DNA of 64,000 bases. Origin: JAAXPZ01 sp965215705 (GTDB taxonomy: Bacteria > Campylobacterota > Campylobacteria > Campylobacterales > Sulfurovaceae). The translations under genes were made by a program, and so were the position numbers. Under the pieces are notes generated by a model. The model was given only the letters and a program-made list of their open reading frames with translations, searched no databases and had not been told where the DNA came from. This document shows positions 17,643-26,013 of this stretch, one piece after another. Each line of letters begins with the position of its first letter. Within the stretch, counting starts at the first letter, position 1. Location of the stretch: the NCBI GenBank assembly GCA_965215705.1, contig CBDCEE010000003.1, forward strand, positions 868,001 to 932,000, read 5' to 3'.

Positions 17643-18594
17643 AAAAAGTGCACTGATCCGATTCTTCCTCCTGCTCTTTAGTGCTTTCATGCTTATGTTT
17701 CTACTCATTGCTGTACTCTACTATTTTCAAGAGTATACTCAGCTGAGCAAAGAGTTGGCACTCAATGCACAGCTTGAGTATATCGAGTGCATGAAACTGG
17801 AGTTGGGAGATTGCGACGTACCAAAGGCAGCACTTCAACCAGATATGAGTGGGGTCTATCAAAATATTTTTACTGTTTTAGGTTTACTGCTCTTACTGGT
17901 CATTCCTATCACTCTATGGCTCTCTTTTTTCTCCGTAAAGCCTGTACGTAAAGCTTCTACCATGATAGACAACTTCATCGCCAATATCGTGCATGACATC
18001 AATACCCCTATCAGCACGATCATGCTCAATAGCAGGTCATTGATCAAACATACTGCTGAGCCCTCAGCCAAATATGACCGTATCCTTGCATCAGGTAAGC
18101 AATTGCAGGATATGCAGCATGATCTTCTCGCCCTTGCTGATGAGAAGATAGCGCTTGAACGTCATGAAGTAGCACTTAAGGCGATGTGCGAAGAGATCAT
18201 AGAAGATTTCAGGCTCACATACCCCAAACAGACTTTTGACGTGACACTAAATGACCAGATGGTCTATGTCAATCAAGTCGATATGCGAAGAATCATACAA
18301 AATCTTATCTCAAATGCGGTAAAATATAACCGTAACAGCAACCCCATCAAACTCTACAACCGTGTAGAGCGATTGATCCTGGAGGATCAGGGGAAAGGCA
18401 TGAAGCATCCAGAAAAGGTATTTGACAAGAACTATAGAGAGGATTATACGATCCAAGGCAATGGGATAGGACTTGCTTCTGTGATGGCAATGCTGACACG
18501 AAACGGTATCGAGATCACCGTCTCAAGTCAGATCGATCAAGGAACGACAATACAACTAGACTTTACACATACATTTACAAAGGACCACAGATGA
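17629..18594 (+). CDS. Sensor histidine kinase
   Basis: The 321-residue kinase has two membrane helices (about 10-32 and 80-101) around a short periplasmic loop of about 48 residues with two cysteines (IECMKLELGDC). The H-box is IVHDINTPIST with H122, the N-box NLISNAVKYN and the G-box EDQGKGM/GNGIGLAS. The start is a TTG at 17629 inside the regulator's 3' end; the paralogous kinase at 46436 shows the same N-terminus (YEKSxLxRF), which supports this upstream start. It lacks a clear HAMP domain. Confidence 0.92.
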   Translation: MKQYEKSALIRFFLLLFSAFMLMFLLIAVLYYFQEYTQLSKELALNAQLEYIECMKLELGDCDVPKAALQPDMSGVYQNIFTVLGLLLLLVIPITLWLSFFSVKPVRKASTMIDNFIANIVHDINTPISTIMLNSRSLIKHTAEPSAKYDRILASGKQLQDMQHDLLALADEKIALERHEVALKAMCEEIIEDFRLTYPKQTFDVTLNDQMVYVNQVDMRRIIQNLISNAVKYNRNSNPIKLYNRVERLILEDQGKGMKHPEKVFDKNYREDYTIQGNGIGLASVMAMLTRNGIEITVSSQIDQGTTIQLDFTHTFTKDHR

Positions 18595-18887
18595 TCAAAC
18601 CTATTCTCCTGTCACTTCTGCTCTCCATCAGCATGCTGGCAGCCACCGCTCCAATGACAGAACAAGAGGCCCAGCCACTCTTTCAACAGATCAAAAAATC
18701 CGAATACCGCTGGGTATTGGCTCAATGGAGGAAAGAGATGCACATCAAAACACGCAGCCGATCCTCTTCACGCAGATCAGGAATAGACAAAACACCCTAC
18801 AATGATCCACTCCGAACCATCGTAGACCCACAGGCACCGAACTATCCCCCTGTTGATCCTATCACCCTACCGAATCGGGAGTATTGA
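18591..18887 (+). CDS. Small secreted protein, Arg/Ser-rich and Pro-rich
   Basis: The product has 98 residues, with a signal peptide (1-18, cut near MLA-ATA), a short helical part, then a run RSRSSSRRSG and a proline-rich tail (DPQAPNYPPVDPITLPNREY). It contains no recognised domain. The ATG overlaps the kinase stop by 4 bases and its own stop overlaps the next start, so it is clearly part of the two-component and barrel-protein operon. It may act in the periplasm as a linker or ligand of the barrel protein; function unknown. Confidence 0.72.
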   Translation: MIKPILLSLLLSISMLAATAPMTEQEAQPLFQQIKKSEYRWVLAQWRKEMHIKTRSRSSSRRSGIDKTPYNDPLRTIVDPQAPNYPPVDPITLPNREY

Positions 18888-18889
18888 TC

Positions 18890-19933
18890 ATGAGATATTT
18901 ACTTACTCTGATTTTACTGACAAACTTTCTCTCCGCTGAAGAGAACAAGCTCTCATTGCAATATACTTCACTCTCCTACAAGAACTCTCCTAACAATCAC
19001 TTCTACTCCCTCTATCTCGATATGGAAGAGGTATATACCTTTATGGAAGGAGATTTGGAACTACGTCTTGGGATCAATGCCTTGGGAGTGCTCGGAAAAA
19101 GTGATGATTTTTACCTTTTTGATACGGTCTCCAAAAGTAAAATAGCCGTCAAAAGTCTCTCACTGGACTACTACCCTAGTGATCAAGTTCTTTTGAGCCT
19201 GGGAAGACAATCTCTGGATATCAACCTGCTCCGTGGTAGTTTTGATGGACTGTTGGTAGCAGCTACTGTAGATGATTTCTCACTGAAAGCATTCTATTTC
19301 GAGCATTACAGTACCCTCTATCCCACCTATTATAAAAATGCTGACTTTGATAAGCTTTATGGTCTTAACTTTCAGTATTCAGGTAAGTTATTTGAAAGTG
19401 AACTCAGTTATTTTACCTACTATGGACATACTGTACAGAATGTATATATGGCAATACATCCCGGAAACGTTACGCTCGGAGCAGAGTATCTGGCATTTAC
19501 TTCTGATCTTCTACATGACGAAAAAGCCTATAAACTTCATCTGGGGTATCAGTATGAAAATTTTTATGCCGAGATGGGATACTACCATGTGTATGAAGGT
19601 ACACTGAGAAATATCTTTGCTGTAGGTGGCAGTGAGTTCCAAAACTATCGCCTGCACGGATTTCTGGATCAAAGCAATGCAAAAAATATCTATCTGGATC
19701 TACAATATAAACAGAATGATTTCTCTGCCAGTCTGCACTTTGGACGTACAGAGTTTGAAATGTCTTATGATCCTACACAGACCTATACAGGTAAAGAGCT
19801 TGGCATAAGCCTCTCTAAACGTTATGATGACTTCAGCATCTCAGCCTCCCTTTTGACCCAAAAAAGTGATCAACCCTGGGATACAGGCGAGCGTACCACA
19901 TGGGTACAGACACAATTAACATATAGGTTTTAA
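18890..19933 (+). CDS. Outer-membrane beta-barrel protein (porin-like)
   Basis: The protein of about 347 residues has a signal peptide (to FLSA-EE), then alternating amphipathic beta-strands with many aromatic residues, and ends in a final strand TQLTYRF with a C-terminal Phe, the usual signal for outer-membrane assembly. It fits the Campylobacterota Opr-type porins in length and layout, but no specific substrate can be assigned. The ATG at 18890 is preferred to an overlapping TTG at 18884. It follows the two-component genes without a gap, so expression is probably controlled by them or the barrel is what they monitor. Confidence 0.78.
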   Translation: MRYLLTLILLTNFLSAEENKLSLQYTSLSYKNSPNNHFYSLYLDMEEVYTFMEGDLELRLGINALGVLGKSDDFYLFDTVSKSKIAVKSLSLDYYPSDQVLLSLGRQSLDINLLRGSFDGLLVAATVDDFSLKAFYFEHYSTLYPTYYKNADFDKLYGLNFQYSGKLFESELSYFTYYGHTVQNVYMAIHPGNVTLGAEYLAFTSDLLHDEKAYKLHLGYQYENFYAEMGYYHVYEGTLRNIFAVGGSEFQNYRLHGFLDQSNAKNIYLDLQYKQNDFSASLHFGRTEFEMSYDPTQTYTGKELGISLSKRYDDFSISASLLTQKSDQPWDTGERTTWVQTQLTYRF

Positions 19934-19935
19934 AC

Positions 19936-20352
19936 ATGAAAAAAATACTCTTTTTAGGACTGGCTGTCATACTACTCTATGCCGCAATGAACCATAAATT
20001 CCTACTGGCAATGGCCTATCTGCATGACTCTGATCCCAGCAATGACCGCACAGCTATCGCTCTACTGGAAGATGCCAAACGCAATAACAATGATGTCAAA
20101 TCTGCTTTTCTACTAGGATACTACTATAAAACCAAAAAATACCATGCGATCAACCACAGTAAATCACATCAAAACTACCTCTATGCCGCCAAAAGAGGCG
20201 ACAAAGAGGCCAAAATGCTTGTGGCATGGAATTTTTATAAGGGGCTAGGATGTAAAAAAAGTATCCCTAGGTCTAAAAAGCTTCTTACTGAGCTTGCCAT
20301 CGGAGGCAATGACAAAGCCAAAGAGATACTCAAATTTGTGATGCGACACTAG
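19936..20352 (+). CDS. Sel1/TPR-like repeat protein with signal anchor
   Basis: The 138-residue protein has an N-terminal hydrophobic helix (3-18) and then helical repeats of the Sel1 kind: a block around ALLEDAKRNNNDVKSAFLLGYYYKTKKY, another around NYLYAAKRGDKEAKMLVAWNFYKGLG, and a last around SKKLLTELAIGGNDKAKEIL. Sel1 repeats bind other proteins. The ATG follows the barrel gene's stop by 2 bases, so it ends the two-component operon. A role as periplasmic partner of the barrel is inference. Confidence 0.72.
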   Translation: MKKILFLGLAVILLYAAMNHKFLLAMAYLHDSDPSNDRTAIALLEDAKRNNNDVKSAFLLGYYYKTKKYHAINHSKSHQNYLYAAKRGDKEAKMLVAWNFYKGLGCKKSIPRSKKLLTELAIGGNDKAKEILKFVMRH

Positions 20353-20364
20353 AGAGACATCCCA

Positions 20365-20889
20365 TTACTCTGTGAGTACAGGGATAGATTTGGCTTCCTT
20401 GTCAGCCATCGCTACCAAGAGAAGCTCTCCTTTCTTGTTTACCCTGAACTCTCCATATTTTGCATTTTCATACCGCTTTGCTGTTCCCTCTTCAAAAAAG
20501 TAGGCATTGGTGGCAAACTTCACAGCCCCACCCCGTACGCGATACTCCATCAACACTTCATGCTCTTTTAAAGGCTCTCCTTGGTAAAGGTGCATAAAAG
20601 AAGCCACATGCTTTTCATCTAAATGTACTACAACATAGCCATTTGTGGCATCCACATTATGCTGCCAGCTTTTGTACTCTTTTTGTTTAGGTAATGTGTC
20701 ATAGATCTTTTCTGCCAATGCAAAACGTAATGCCATATAGTCTCCCTGCATCAGAGAGCGAGGATCGACAGGTGCCAGTTTGAGAAAGACAACCATACCC
20801 TTTTTGATATGCTGCTCTTTTTGATAAATAGACCAATTCACTAAGGCCAAAACAAGAACAAGCGAGATAAAAACAATCTTTTTATACAT
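20365..20889 (-). CDS. GDYXXLXY-domain protein
   Basis: This protein of about 174 residues has one N-terminal membrane helix (about 5-22) and the family motif in LMQGDYMALRF. The ATG at 20889 is chosen because it leaves a natural signal anchor and an 8-base overlap with the upstream gene. GDYXXLXY proteins occur beside DUF2157 and DUF4401 membrane proteins in many bacteria, as here, and the trio is assumed to work together; the function is not established. Confidence 0.82.
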   Translation of the reverse strand: MYKKIVFISLVLVLALVNWSIYQKEQHIKKGMVVFLKLAPVDPRSLMQGDYMALRFALAEKIYDTLPKQKEYKSWQHNVDATNGYVVVHLDEKHVASFMHLYQGEPLKEHEVLMEYRVRGGAVKFATNAYFFEEGTAKRYENAKYGEFRVNKKGELLLVAMADKEAKSIPVLTE

Positions 20890-21955
20890 TTGAGATCCTT
20901 CTTTTAAGCACATACTTCATGAGAAAACGGCTGATAAGCAGGCCTATGCCAAGTATTGCCAATAGTCCTGATTTTGCCATCAGTGTCTCCCCGGTATAGT
21001 AGTAATAGTATGAAAGAAAAGCAAAAGAGCTAAAGATACCTAATCCGATCAACAGACGATGTGAATGGGCAAAGCCGATCAGCAATAGTATCACACCCAA
21101 AACCAAACCATTGACCTCAAGAGAAAGTACGCCCAAGGCAACAATCGCAGCAACCGAGAGATAAAGTACCTTTGTATTACCCAGATTTTGGTTCTCTTTT
21201 AGAATCTTCCAAAGTACATACGCCAAAGTCAAAAAGGTACCTATATGAAGTAACCAGACATTGAAAACTGGTGACTTGTATGCATGTGACTGCCCATAAA
21301 GATAGTAAGGTACAGCTAAAAATGAATACTTCAACCACATCAATGCGGCAGTTTGTCCATAGGCAATAGCTTCTAGCTTTTTACTCTCGAACAGACTGAA
21401 CTCATTCATCCATAACCATACAACCACAAAAGTCAAAAGAAGCATAGGAATAAAAGGCTCTCCTACATGATAGAAGAAGAAAGCAAAGGAGAGTGCCATA
21501 AAAAATGAGCTGAGCATACGATGCATATAGTTAGGGACAAACCACATCAAGAAAGCCTGAAAAAGAGCCATAATCAAATAGATACTCTGTCGCATACTTC
21601 CATTGAACATAAAAAAGAGAGAGAACATAATCATGGCCTGTCCTGCGATACTTAAAGCCAGGATAAAGTGCTCTAAAAAATCACTTTGCTTCTCCTTGAA
21701 CATGCTATACGCAAAAAAGATCAGTCCACCCCCTATCAAAGCCAAGATACTAGGATACCGTTCAACATCCACACCAAATATCAGTCCTAGCGTACCTCCC
21801 GTAAAGATCACTAAAAACAGTGCGCCAAACCAACCTGAGACTGATAACAGTAGCTTAATATACCAGGGAGATGCCAGTTCCAATGTTGGTTTCTCCCCTG
21901 CTACCAGCTGTTTGCTAAGCAGTGTCTCCCATACACTCCTACTATTCTGTTTCAT
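20882..21955 (-). CDS. DUF4401 multi-pass membrane protein
   Basis: The protein has about 357 residues and around ten hydrophobic helices after a short cytoplasmic N-terminus (MKQNSRSVWETLLSKQL). The helix pattern and its place between DUF2157 and GDYXXLXY genes identify DUF4401. The ATG at 21955 overlaps the upstream stop by 14 bases and has a GAAGGAGGC ribosome site. An inner-membrane complex of the trio is likely, but the role is unknown. Confidence 0.8.
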   Translation of the reverse strand: MKQNSRSVWETLLSKQLVAGEKPTLELASPWYIKLLLSVSGWFGALFLVIFTGGTLGLIFGVDVERYPSILALIGGGLIFFAYSMFKEKQSDFLEHFILALSIAGQAMIMFSLFFMFNGSMRQSIYLIMALFQAFLMWFVPNYMHRMLSSFFMALSFAFFFYHVGEPFIPMLLLTFVVVWLWMNEFSLFESKKLEAIAYGQTAALMWLKYSFLAVPYYLYGQSHAYKSPVFNVWLLHIGTFLTLAYVLWKILKENQNLGNTKVLYLSVAAIVALGVLSLEVNGLVLGVILLLIGFAHSHRLLIGLGIFSSFAFLSYYYYYTGETLMAKSGLLAILGIGLLISRFLMKYVLKRRISNV

Positions 21956-22922
21956 TTTCTGCCTCCTTCTGAAGAGACTTGAGCCACATGGCAAACCCTC
22001 CTCCAAGTCCCAGGATCACCAACCCTATAAAGAGTATATATCCCAAACTGAAGTCTCTCCAAGAAATAAGATGGATCAAGAAGTTTATCAGTATGATAGA
22101 GAAGGTTAATGCAGCCAGAGCCAACATAAAAAGATCAATTTCCCTCACTCTATAAAGCACATATACAACGATAAGCCACGCCACCCATACCAAGAGTGTT
22201 AAGCCGGAAGACTCTTCCCAGAAAAAGCTCAATGCCAATGATGTGATCGCTGACATACTCACAAAACCAAGTAAGCGAATAGCCCATGTACCATCAAGCC
22301 ATGTAAAGCGAGAAGAGAAGAATTCCCAAAGTGCCCAAGCTACAGTATTAAATGCAAAAAAGATCCATAAGAACGAGACTTCAGTATGAAAAGCAAATCC
22401 AAGAAATCCTCTAAATGCCTCTATATAAAGCAGGATAGAGACATTGATCAGGAAAATCCAAAGCATCCACAGTGCAGAAAAACGGCTAACCACTACCCAT
22501 GGTAAGATAAGAACAGCCCAATAGAAAAAGAGTTGCCATGGATCTGCTCCAGTTTGGTAGGTCTGCCCCACCAGTGCCAAGAGCACCCCTAATAGGATAG
22601 ATGATACTGTCAGCAAGACTTTGGAGAGGAGGCTTTCCCTACCCAGGTAGCCATACAGTGCTATGATCAGGATGATACTCCCCTCCACCAAAGCAAACTT
22701 GCCAAAACGCCCAAATGCTGTCCAGTTATACGCGATGAAAAACATCATGGCAAATGCCAACGCCAATCCTGCGAACCAGAGTAACAATTGGTCTATAAAA
22801 TGATGCCATGCTTTAGCTGTAGGGATCACACCTACTTCATAGAGTGCTTTGGGGATATTTTCTTTTTCAATATTCCTATTTTCTATGAGTGCTATCATGG
22901 TATTACGTTTTGATGCTTGCAT
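21942..22922 (-). CDS. DUF2157 multi-pass membrane protein
   Basis: The 326-residue protein has a short N-terminal soluble part (about 1-42), in which a cytoplasmic helical region leads into WHHFIDQLLLWFAGLALAFAMMFFIAYNW, followed by about ten membrane helices. The LALVGQTYQTGADPWQLFFYWA stretch is typical of DUF2157. The start follows AAAGGAAAAGA. It lies 47 bases after mnmA on the same strand, so it could share its transcript. Confidence 0.8.
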   Translation of the reverse strand: MQASKRNTMIALIENRNIEKENIPKALYEVGVIPTAKAWHHFIDQLLLWFAGLALAFAMMFFIAYNWTAFGRFGKFALVEGSIILIIALYGYLGRESLLSKVLLTVSSILLGVLLALVGQTYQTGADPWQLFFYWAVLILPWVVVSRFSALWMLWIFLINVSILLYIEAFRGFLGFAFHTEVSFLWIFFAFNTVAWALWEFFSSRFTWLDGTWAIRLLGFVSMSAITSLALSFFWEESSGLTLLVWVAWLIVVYVLYRVREIDLFMLALAALTFSIILINFLIHLISWRDFSLGYILFIGLVILGLGGGFAMWLKSLQKEAENETE

Positions 22923-22969
22923 TCTTTTCCTTTTAACACAGATACTTCAGAGGGCAGATGGCTATGACC

Positions 22970-23992
22970 TTACGATACGATCACGCCTCCACCCAATAGT
23001 CTCTCTCCCTCATAAAAAACAGCGAACTGTCCACGAGCCAGTCCAAAGACAGGCTCTTCCAGTATCACCCATCCGCGACCATCTGCTATCGATACCCTGG
23101 CTGGGATAGCTTTAGTGCGATAGCGTACCTTAAGATCACAGGCAAAATCTGTCTTCTCTTCAAAAAGATTGATCTGCTCTATGGCAAACTCCTGCTCAGA
23201 AAGCTTCTCATGGGTACCTACGATGATCTGATTATTTTCTGGATTGAGTTCCATAACATAATGAGGATCATGGGCACCATCAACACTGAAGCCTCTTCGT
23301 TTACCAATGGTATAGTGCATATAGCCTTTGTGCTTGCCAACCACATTACCTTCGCTATCCAGCACTTCACCCTCACGGTCAATATCCATGTGCTTCTCCA
23401 GTATCTCCGTATAGTCACCCTCGACAAAACAGATCTCACTACTCTCTTTTTGTGTAGCAAAGCTCTGTAGTACAGGAATATCCGCAGCAAATGCTTTGAC
23501 ATCCTCTTTGAGCCATTCGCCTAGAGGGAAAATCAGCCTGGGAACCACCTCTTTACGTACCTCTGCCAGAAAATAGCTCTGGTCTTTAGAGCGGTCTTTT
23601 GCCATATAGATAAACTGCTCATTTTTACGCAAGTAGTGGCCGGTGGCCACATAAGTGATCCCGAGAGAATCTGCAAAGTCCACCATCGCACCAAACTTGA
23701 TCGTACGGTTGCACATCACGCAGGGGTTAGGTGTGATACCTGTCTGGTACCCTTCCACAAAATAGTCATACACCTCTTGTTTAAACGCTTGAGAGAGATC
23801 ATGATAATATACTTCGATTCCCAGATACTCAGCAACGATAGTCACCTTACGAAAGTTCTCTGCATGGTAGGATTCATTGTCATGGAGCTTCATGTAGACA
23901 CCTATCACCTCATAGCCCTCTCTCTGGAGCAGTACTGCTGCCACAGTAGAATCTACCCCGCCACTCATCCCCAAAAGTACTTTTTGAGACAT
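22970..23992 (-). CDS. mnmA: tRNA-specific 2-thiouridylase MnmA
   Basis: MnmA adds the 2-thio group to the wobble uridine of Lys, Glu and Gln tRNAs using sulfur relayed from a cysteine desulfurase. The 340-residue protein has the PP-loop LLGMSGGVDSTVAA (6-19), the first catalytic cysteine in TPNPCVMCNRTIKFG (C94) and the second in SSEICFV (C188), with the C-terminal barrel in normal form. It overlaps the upstream gene by TAATG. MnmE, which modifies the same wobble base at C5, is also in this window (61816-63156). Confidence 0.96.
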   Translation of the reverse strand: MSQKVLLGMSGGVDSTVAAVLLQREGYEVIGVYMKLHDNESYHAENFRKVTIVAEYLGIEVYYHDLSQAFKQEVYDYFVEGYQTGITPNPCVMCNRTIKFGAMVDFADSLGITYVATGHYLRKNEQFIYMAKDRSKDQSYFLAEVRKEVVPRLIFPLGEWLKEDVKAFAADIPVLQSFATQKESSEICFVEGDYTEILEKHMDIDREGEVLDSEGNVVGKHKGYMHYTIGKRRGFSVDGAHDPHYVMELNPENNQIIVGTHEKLSEQEFAIEQINLFEEKTDFACDLKVRYRTKAIPARVSIADGRGWVILEEPVFGLARGQFAVFYEGERLLGGGVIVS

Positions 23993-24459
23993 TAGTACTT
24001 CTCTGTGATCTGAAGGAAGAACACCTCTCCATTTTCAACCAGTTTTGCTCTTGCTACCAATGTCTCTTTGATAAAAAGCAAGATCTTCTCTGTAGAATAT
24101 GCCGGGATATAGACCAATTTTCCAACTGTGAATTCACGTTTGGGCAAGACTGCAATCCTGCACTCCAGTGTTGTATACTTCGGTTCTGGTTTCCCCAGGT
24201 TTGCTATCCTCTCTTTGGCAGAGATGATCACCGCCTCTCTTCCATCGACTTCTCCCAGCGCTACCTGTCCTACTACCCCGCCTTTGCGATAGATATACAG
24301 CTGTGGAAGCTTTTTTCCCAATGCAATCAAGTCATCTACTTTTAAGCTCTTTGCTTCACTTTTTTTAAGCATAAGCGGTTCGAAAGCAATAAGATTCAAC
24401 TTTGGATTGCTACTACGTAGTAGTGCATTACTTAGCCCATTTGCCTGTAGATTAAGCAT
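23992..24459 (-). CDS. Protein of unknown function, possibly tandem SpoA (FliN/FliM C-terminal-like) domains
   Basis: The product of about 155 residues is soluble. Two segments resemble SpoA barrels: about 35-85 (SLKVDDLIAL...GQVALGEVDGREAVIIS) and about 95-155 (LECRIAVLPKREFTVGKLVYIP...VARAKLVENGEVFFLQITE). The second ends like FliN. This is a weak motif reading, not a firm family call. The ATG at 24459 overlaps the flhF stop by 8 bases, and the gene runs straight into mnmA. Lying next to flhF it could be a flagellar or secretion switch component, yet no other flagellar gene is present nearby. Confidence 0.5.
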   Translation of the reverse strand: MLNLQANGLSNALLRSSNPKLNLIAFEPLMLKKSEAKSLKVDDLIALGKKLPQLYIYRKGGVVGQVALGEVDGREAVIISAKERIANLGKPEPKYTTLECRIAVLPKREFTVGKLVYIPAYSTEKILLFIKETLVARAKLVENGEVFFLQITEKY

Positions 24460-25513
24460 TGAATTCACCCACAAAACGATCCATTAACTTCTCCTTATCT
24501 GCCACTTCGAGATCATCCGGTACATGCTGCCCGCTGGAGATATAACTTACCGGAATATTTTTCTCTATCAAGAAGCTAAAAAGCTCTCCTACTCTCTTGG
24601 TCTCATCAAACTTGGTCAAAATAGCACTGTCTATGTCTAAAAAAGAGAAATGCTCATAGATATCGATGATATCCTCTCTCTTGGCAGTGGCTGATATCAC
24701 CAGTGAGGTCTCTATCCTATGTGCATGCGTACTTTTGAGGAACTCTATGGTTTTGATCAGTTTTCCAGTATCATAAGGAGAGATTCCAGCCGTATCTATC
24801 AGTACCACATCATATCCACTCAGTGTACCAAGCACTTCAGCAAACGCCTCCACTCTCTCTACTTTGACATGAGAGATCTGCATCTGAGAAGCATAATGCT
24901 CCAGCTGCTCATAGGCACCTACCCGGAAACTATCCAAATTGACCAATGCGACTTTCAATGGGCGTTCTAGCAAGAGTGCATAACGTGCTGCAAGTTTAGC
25001 GATCGTTGTGGTTTTTCCTACTCCCGTAGAGCCTATCAGCATCATCATCTTATGCCCGTCCAGTACTTCCGGTTTGACAGAGATGCTCTCATCGATCTCA
25101 TCCAGCACATAAGAGAGTACCAGCTGTTCATCTTCTGCGATATTTGTCTGTGAAATGGGATCCAGTATACTCTCTATCCATGCTTCGCTCAATCCTTTTT
25201 GCAACATCAGTGATTTGACATTTTGTAGAGGAGCGGTAGGAGAGATATCCCCCTCCATCAGATGCTTCATATTTTCTATCTGAGATTTGAGCTCTCCTAT
25301 CTCATTGCTGAGCTCTTCCTCTTCATCCAGACCGATACTTTCAAGAAAGTCACTACTGGAAACTGATACTGTGATCTGTGAAACCAACTTGCCACTCTCA
25401 TCTTTGAGCTGTATCGCTTTGAGTAGTTTCAGCTCACTGAAATGCCCATACTTCTCTTTGGCCAACTCAAATGCTTCTCTTGGATTGGGGGCTATGAATG
25501 TCTCTTCGACCAT
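24452..25513 (-). CDS. flhF: FlhF, SRP-type GTPase for flagellar or polar placement
   Basis: The protein of about 353 residues has a variable B domain (1-120), then N and G domains related to the signal recognition particle GTPases: P-loop LIGSTGVGKTTTIAKLAAR, NLDSFRVGAYEQL, G3 VLIDTAGIS and the TKFDE motif with GELFSFL. FlhF places flagella at the cell pole in Campylobacter and Helicobacter. The ATG at 25513 has a strong AAAGGAAGAAT site; it overlaps the folK end by 22 bases. The usual partners flhG, fliA and fliM that follow it in Campylobacter are absent here. Confidence 0.92.
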   Translation of the reverse strand: MVEETFIAPNPREAFELAKEKYGHFSELKLLKAIQLKDESGKLVSQITVSVSSSDFLESIGLDEEEELSNEIGELKSQIENMKHLMEGDISPTAPLQNVKSLMLQKGLSEAWIESILDPISQTNIAEDEQLVLSYVLDEIDESISVKPEVLDGHKMMMLIGSTGVGKTTTIAKLAARYALLLERPLKVALVNLDSFRVGAYEQLEHYASQMQISHVKVERVEAFAEVLGTLSGYDVVLIDTAGISPYDTGKLIKTIEFLKSTHAHRIETSLVISATAKREDIIDIYEHFSFLDIDSAILTKFDETKRVGELFSFLIEKNIPVSYISSGQHVPDDLEVADKEKLMDRFVGEFNA

Positions 25514-26013
25514 ATTCTTCCTTTCATCTCTCCTAAGGGTATCACCACAGAATCCCTCTCCTGCCAATGAGGGTGGGGAACGGTAAGGCGTGGTTTGTCT
25601 ATCTTTATCGTATCATAAAATATCATATCTATATCCAATGTTCTGGGAGCATTGGCAAAACTACGCTTGCGTCCAAAACGTTTCTCTACTCTCAGTATAT
25701 ACGCTAAAAGCTCCATCGCTGTCAGATCTGTCTGTACCGAGATCAATGCATTATAGAAGTCATCCTGAGCCAGATATCCAAATGGTGGATTTCTAAGTAT
25801 AGGCGATGTCTCAATAATAGTGATAAAAGATGATTTTACCAAAAAATTATAAAGGTGCTCAAATCGACGTATGACATTTCCCATATTTCCACCGATACCT
25901 AGAAGTGCTTGATGGCGATATATCCTCTGCGTATCACGTACTATAGGATAATGCAAGGTACGTATACGTTGAAGATCCTTAGCAATATGTTTTCTGATCT
26001 GAGGCATGATCAA
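25492..26013 (-). CDS. folK: 2-amino-4-hydroxy-6-hydroxymethyldihydropteridine pyrophosphokinase
   Basis: HPPK transfers pyrophosphate from ATP to the pterin alcohol in folate synthesis. The 173-residue protein has LLGIGGNMGNVIRRF (about 37-51), the central ETSPILRNPPFG region, and the signature FGRKRSFANAPRTLDIDMIFYD (about 113-134) with its two Mg-binding aspartates. An N-terminal extension of about 35 residues precedes the core. The start shares ATGA with the pepQ-like stop. folK next to flhF is also the order in Campylobacter and Helicobacter. Confidence 0.94.
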   Translation of the reverse strand: MIMPQIRKHIAKDLQRIRTLHYPIVRDTQRIYRHQALLGIGGNMGNVIRRFEHLYNFLVKSSFITIIETSPILRNPPFGYLAQDDFYNALISVQTDLTAMELLAYILRVEKRFGRKRSFANAPRTLDIDMIFYDTIKIDKPRLTVPHPHWQERDSVVIPLGEMKGRIWSKRHS

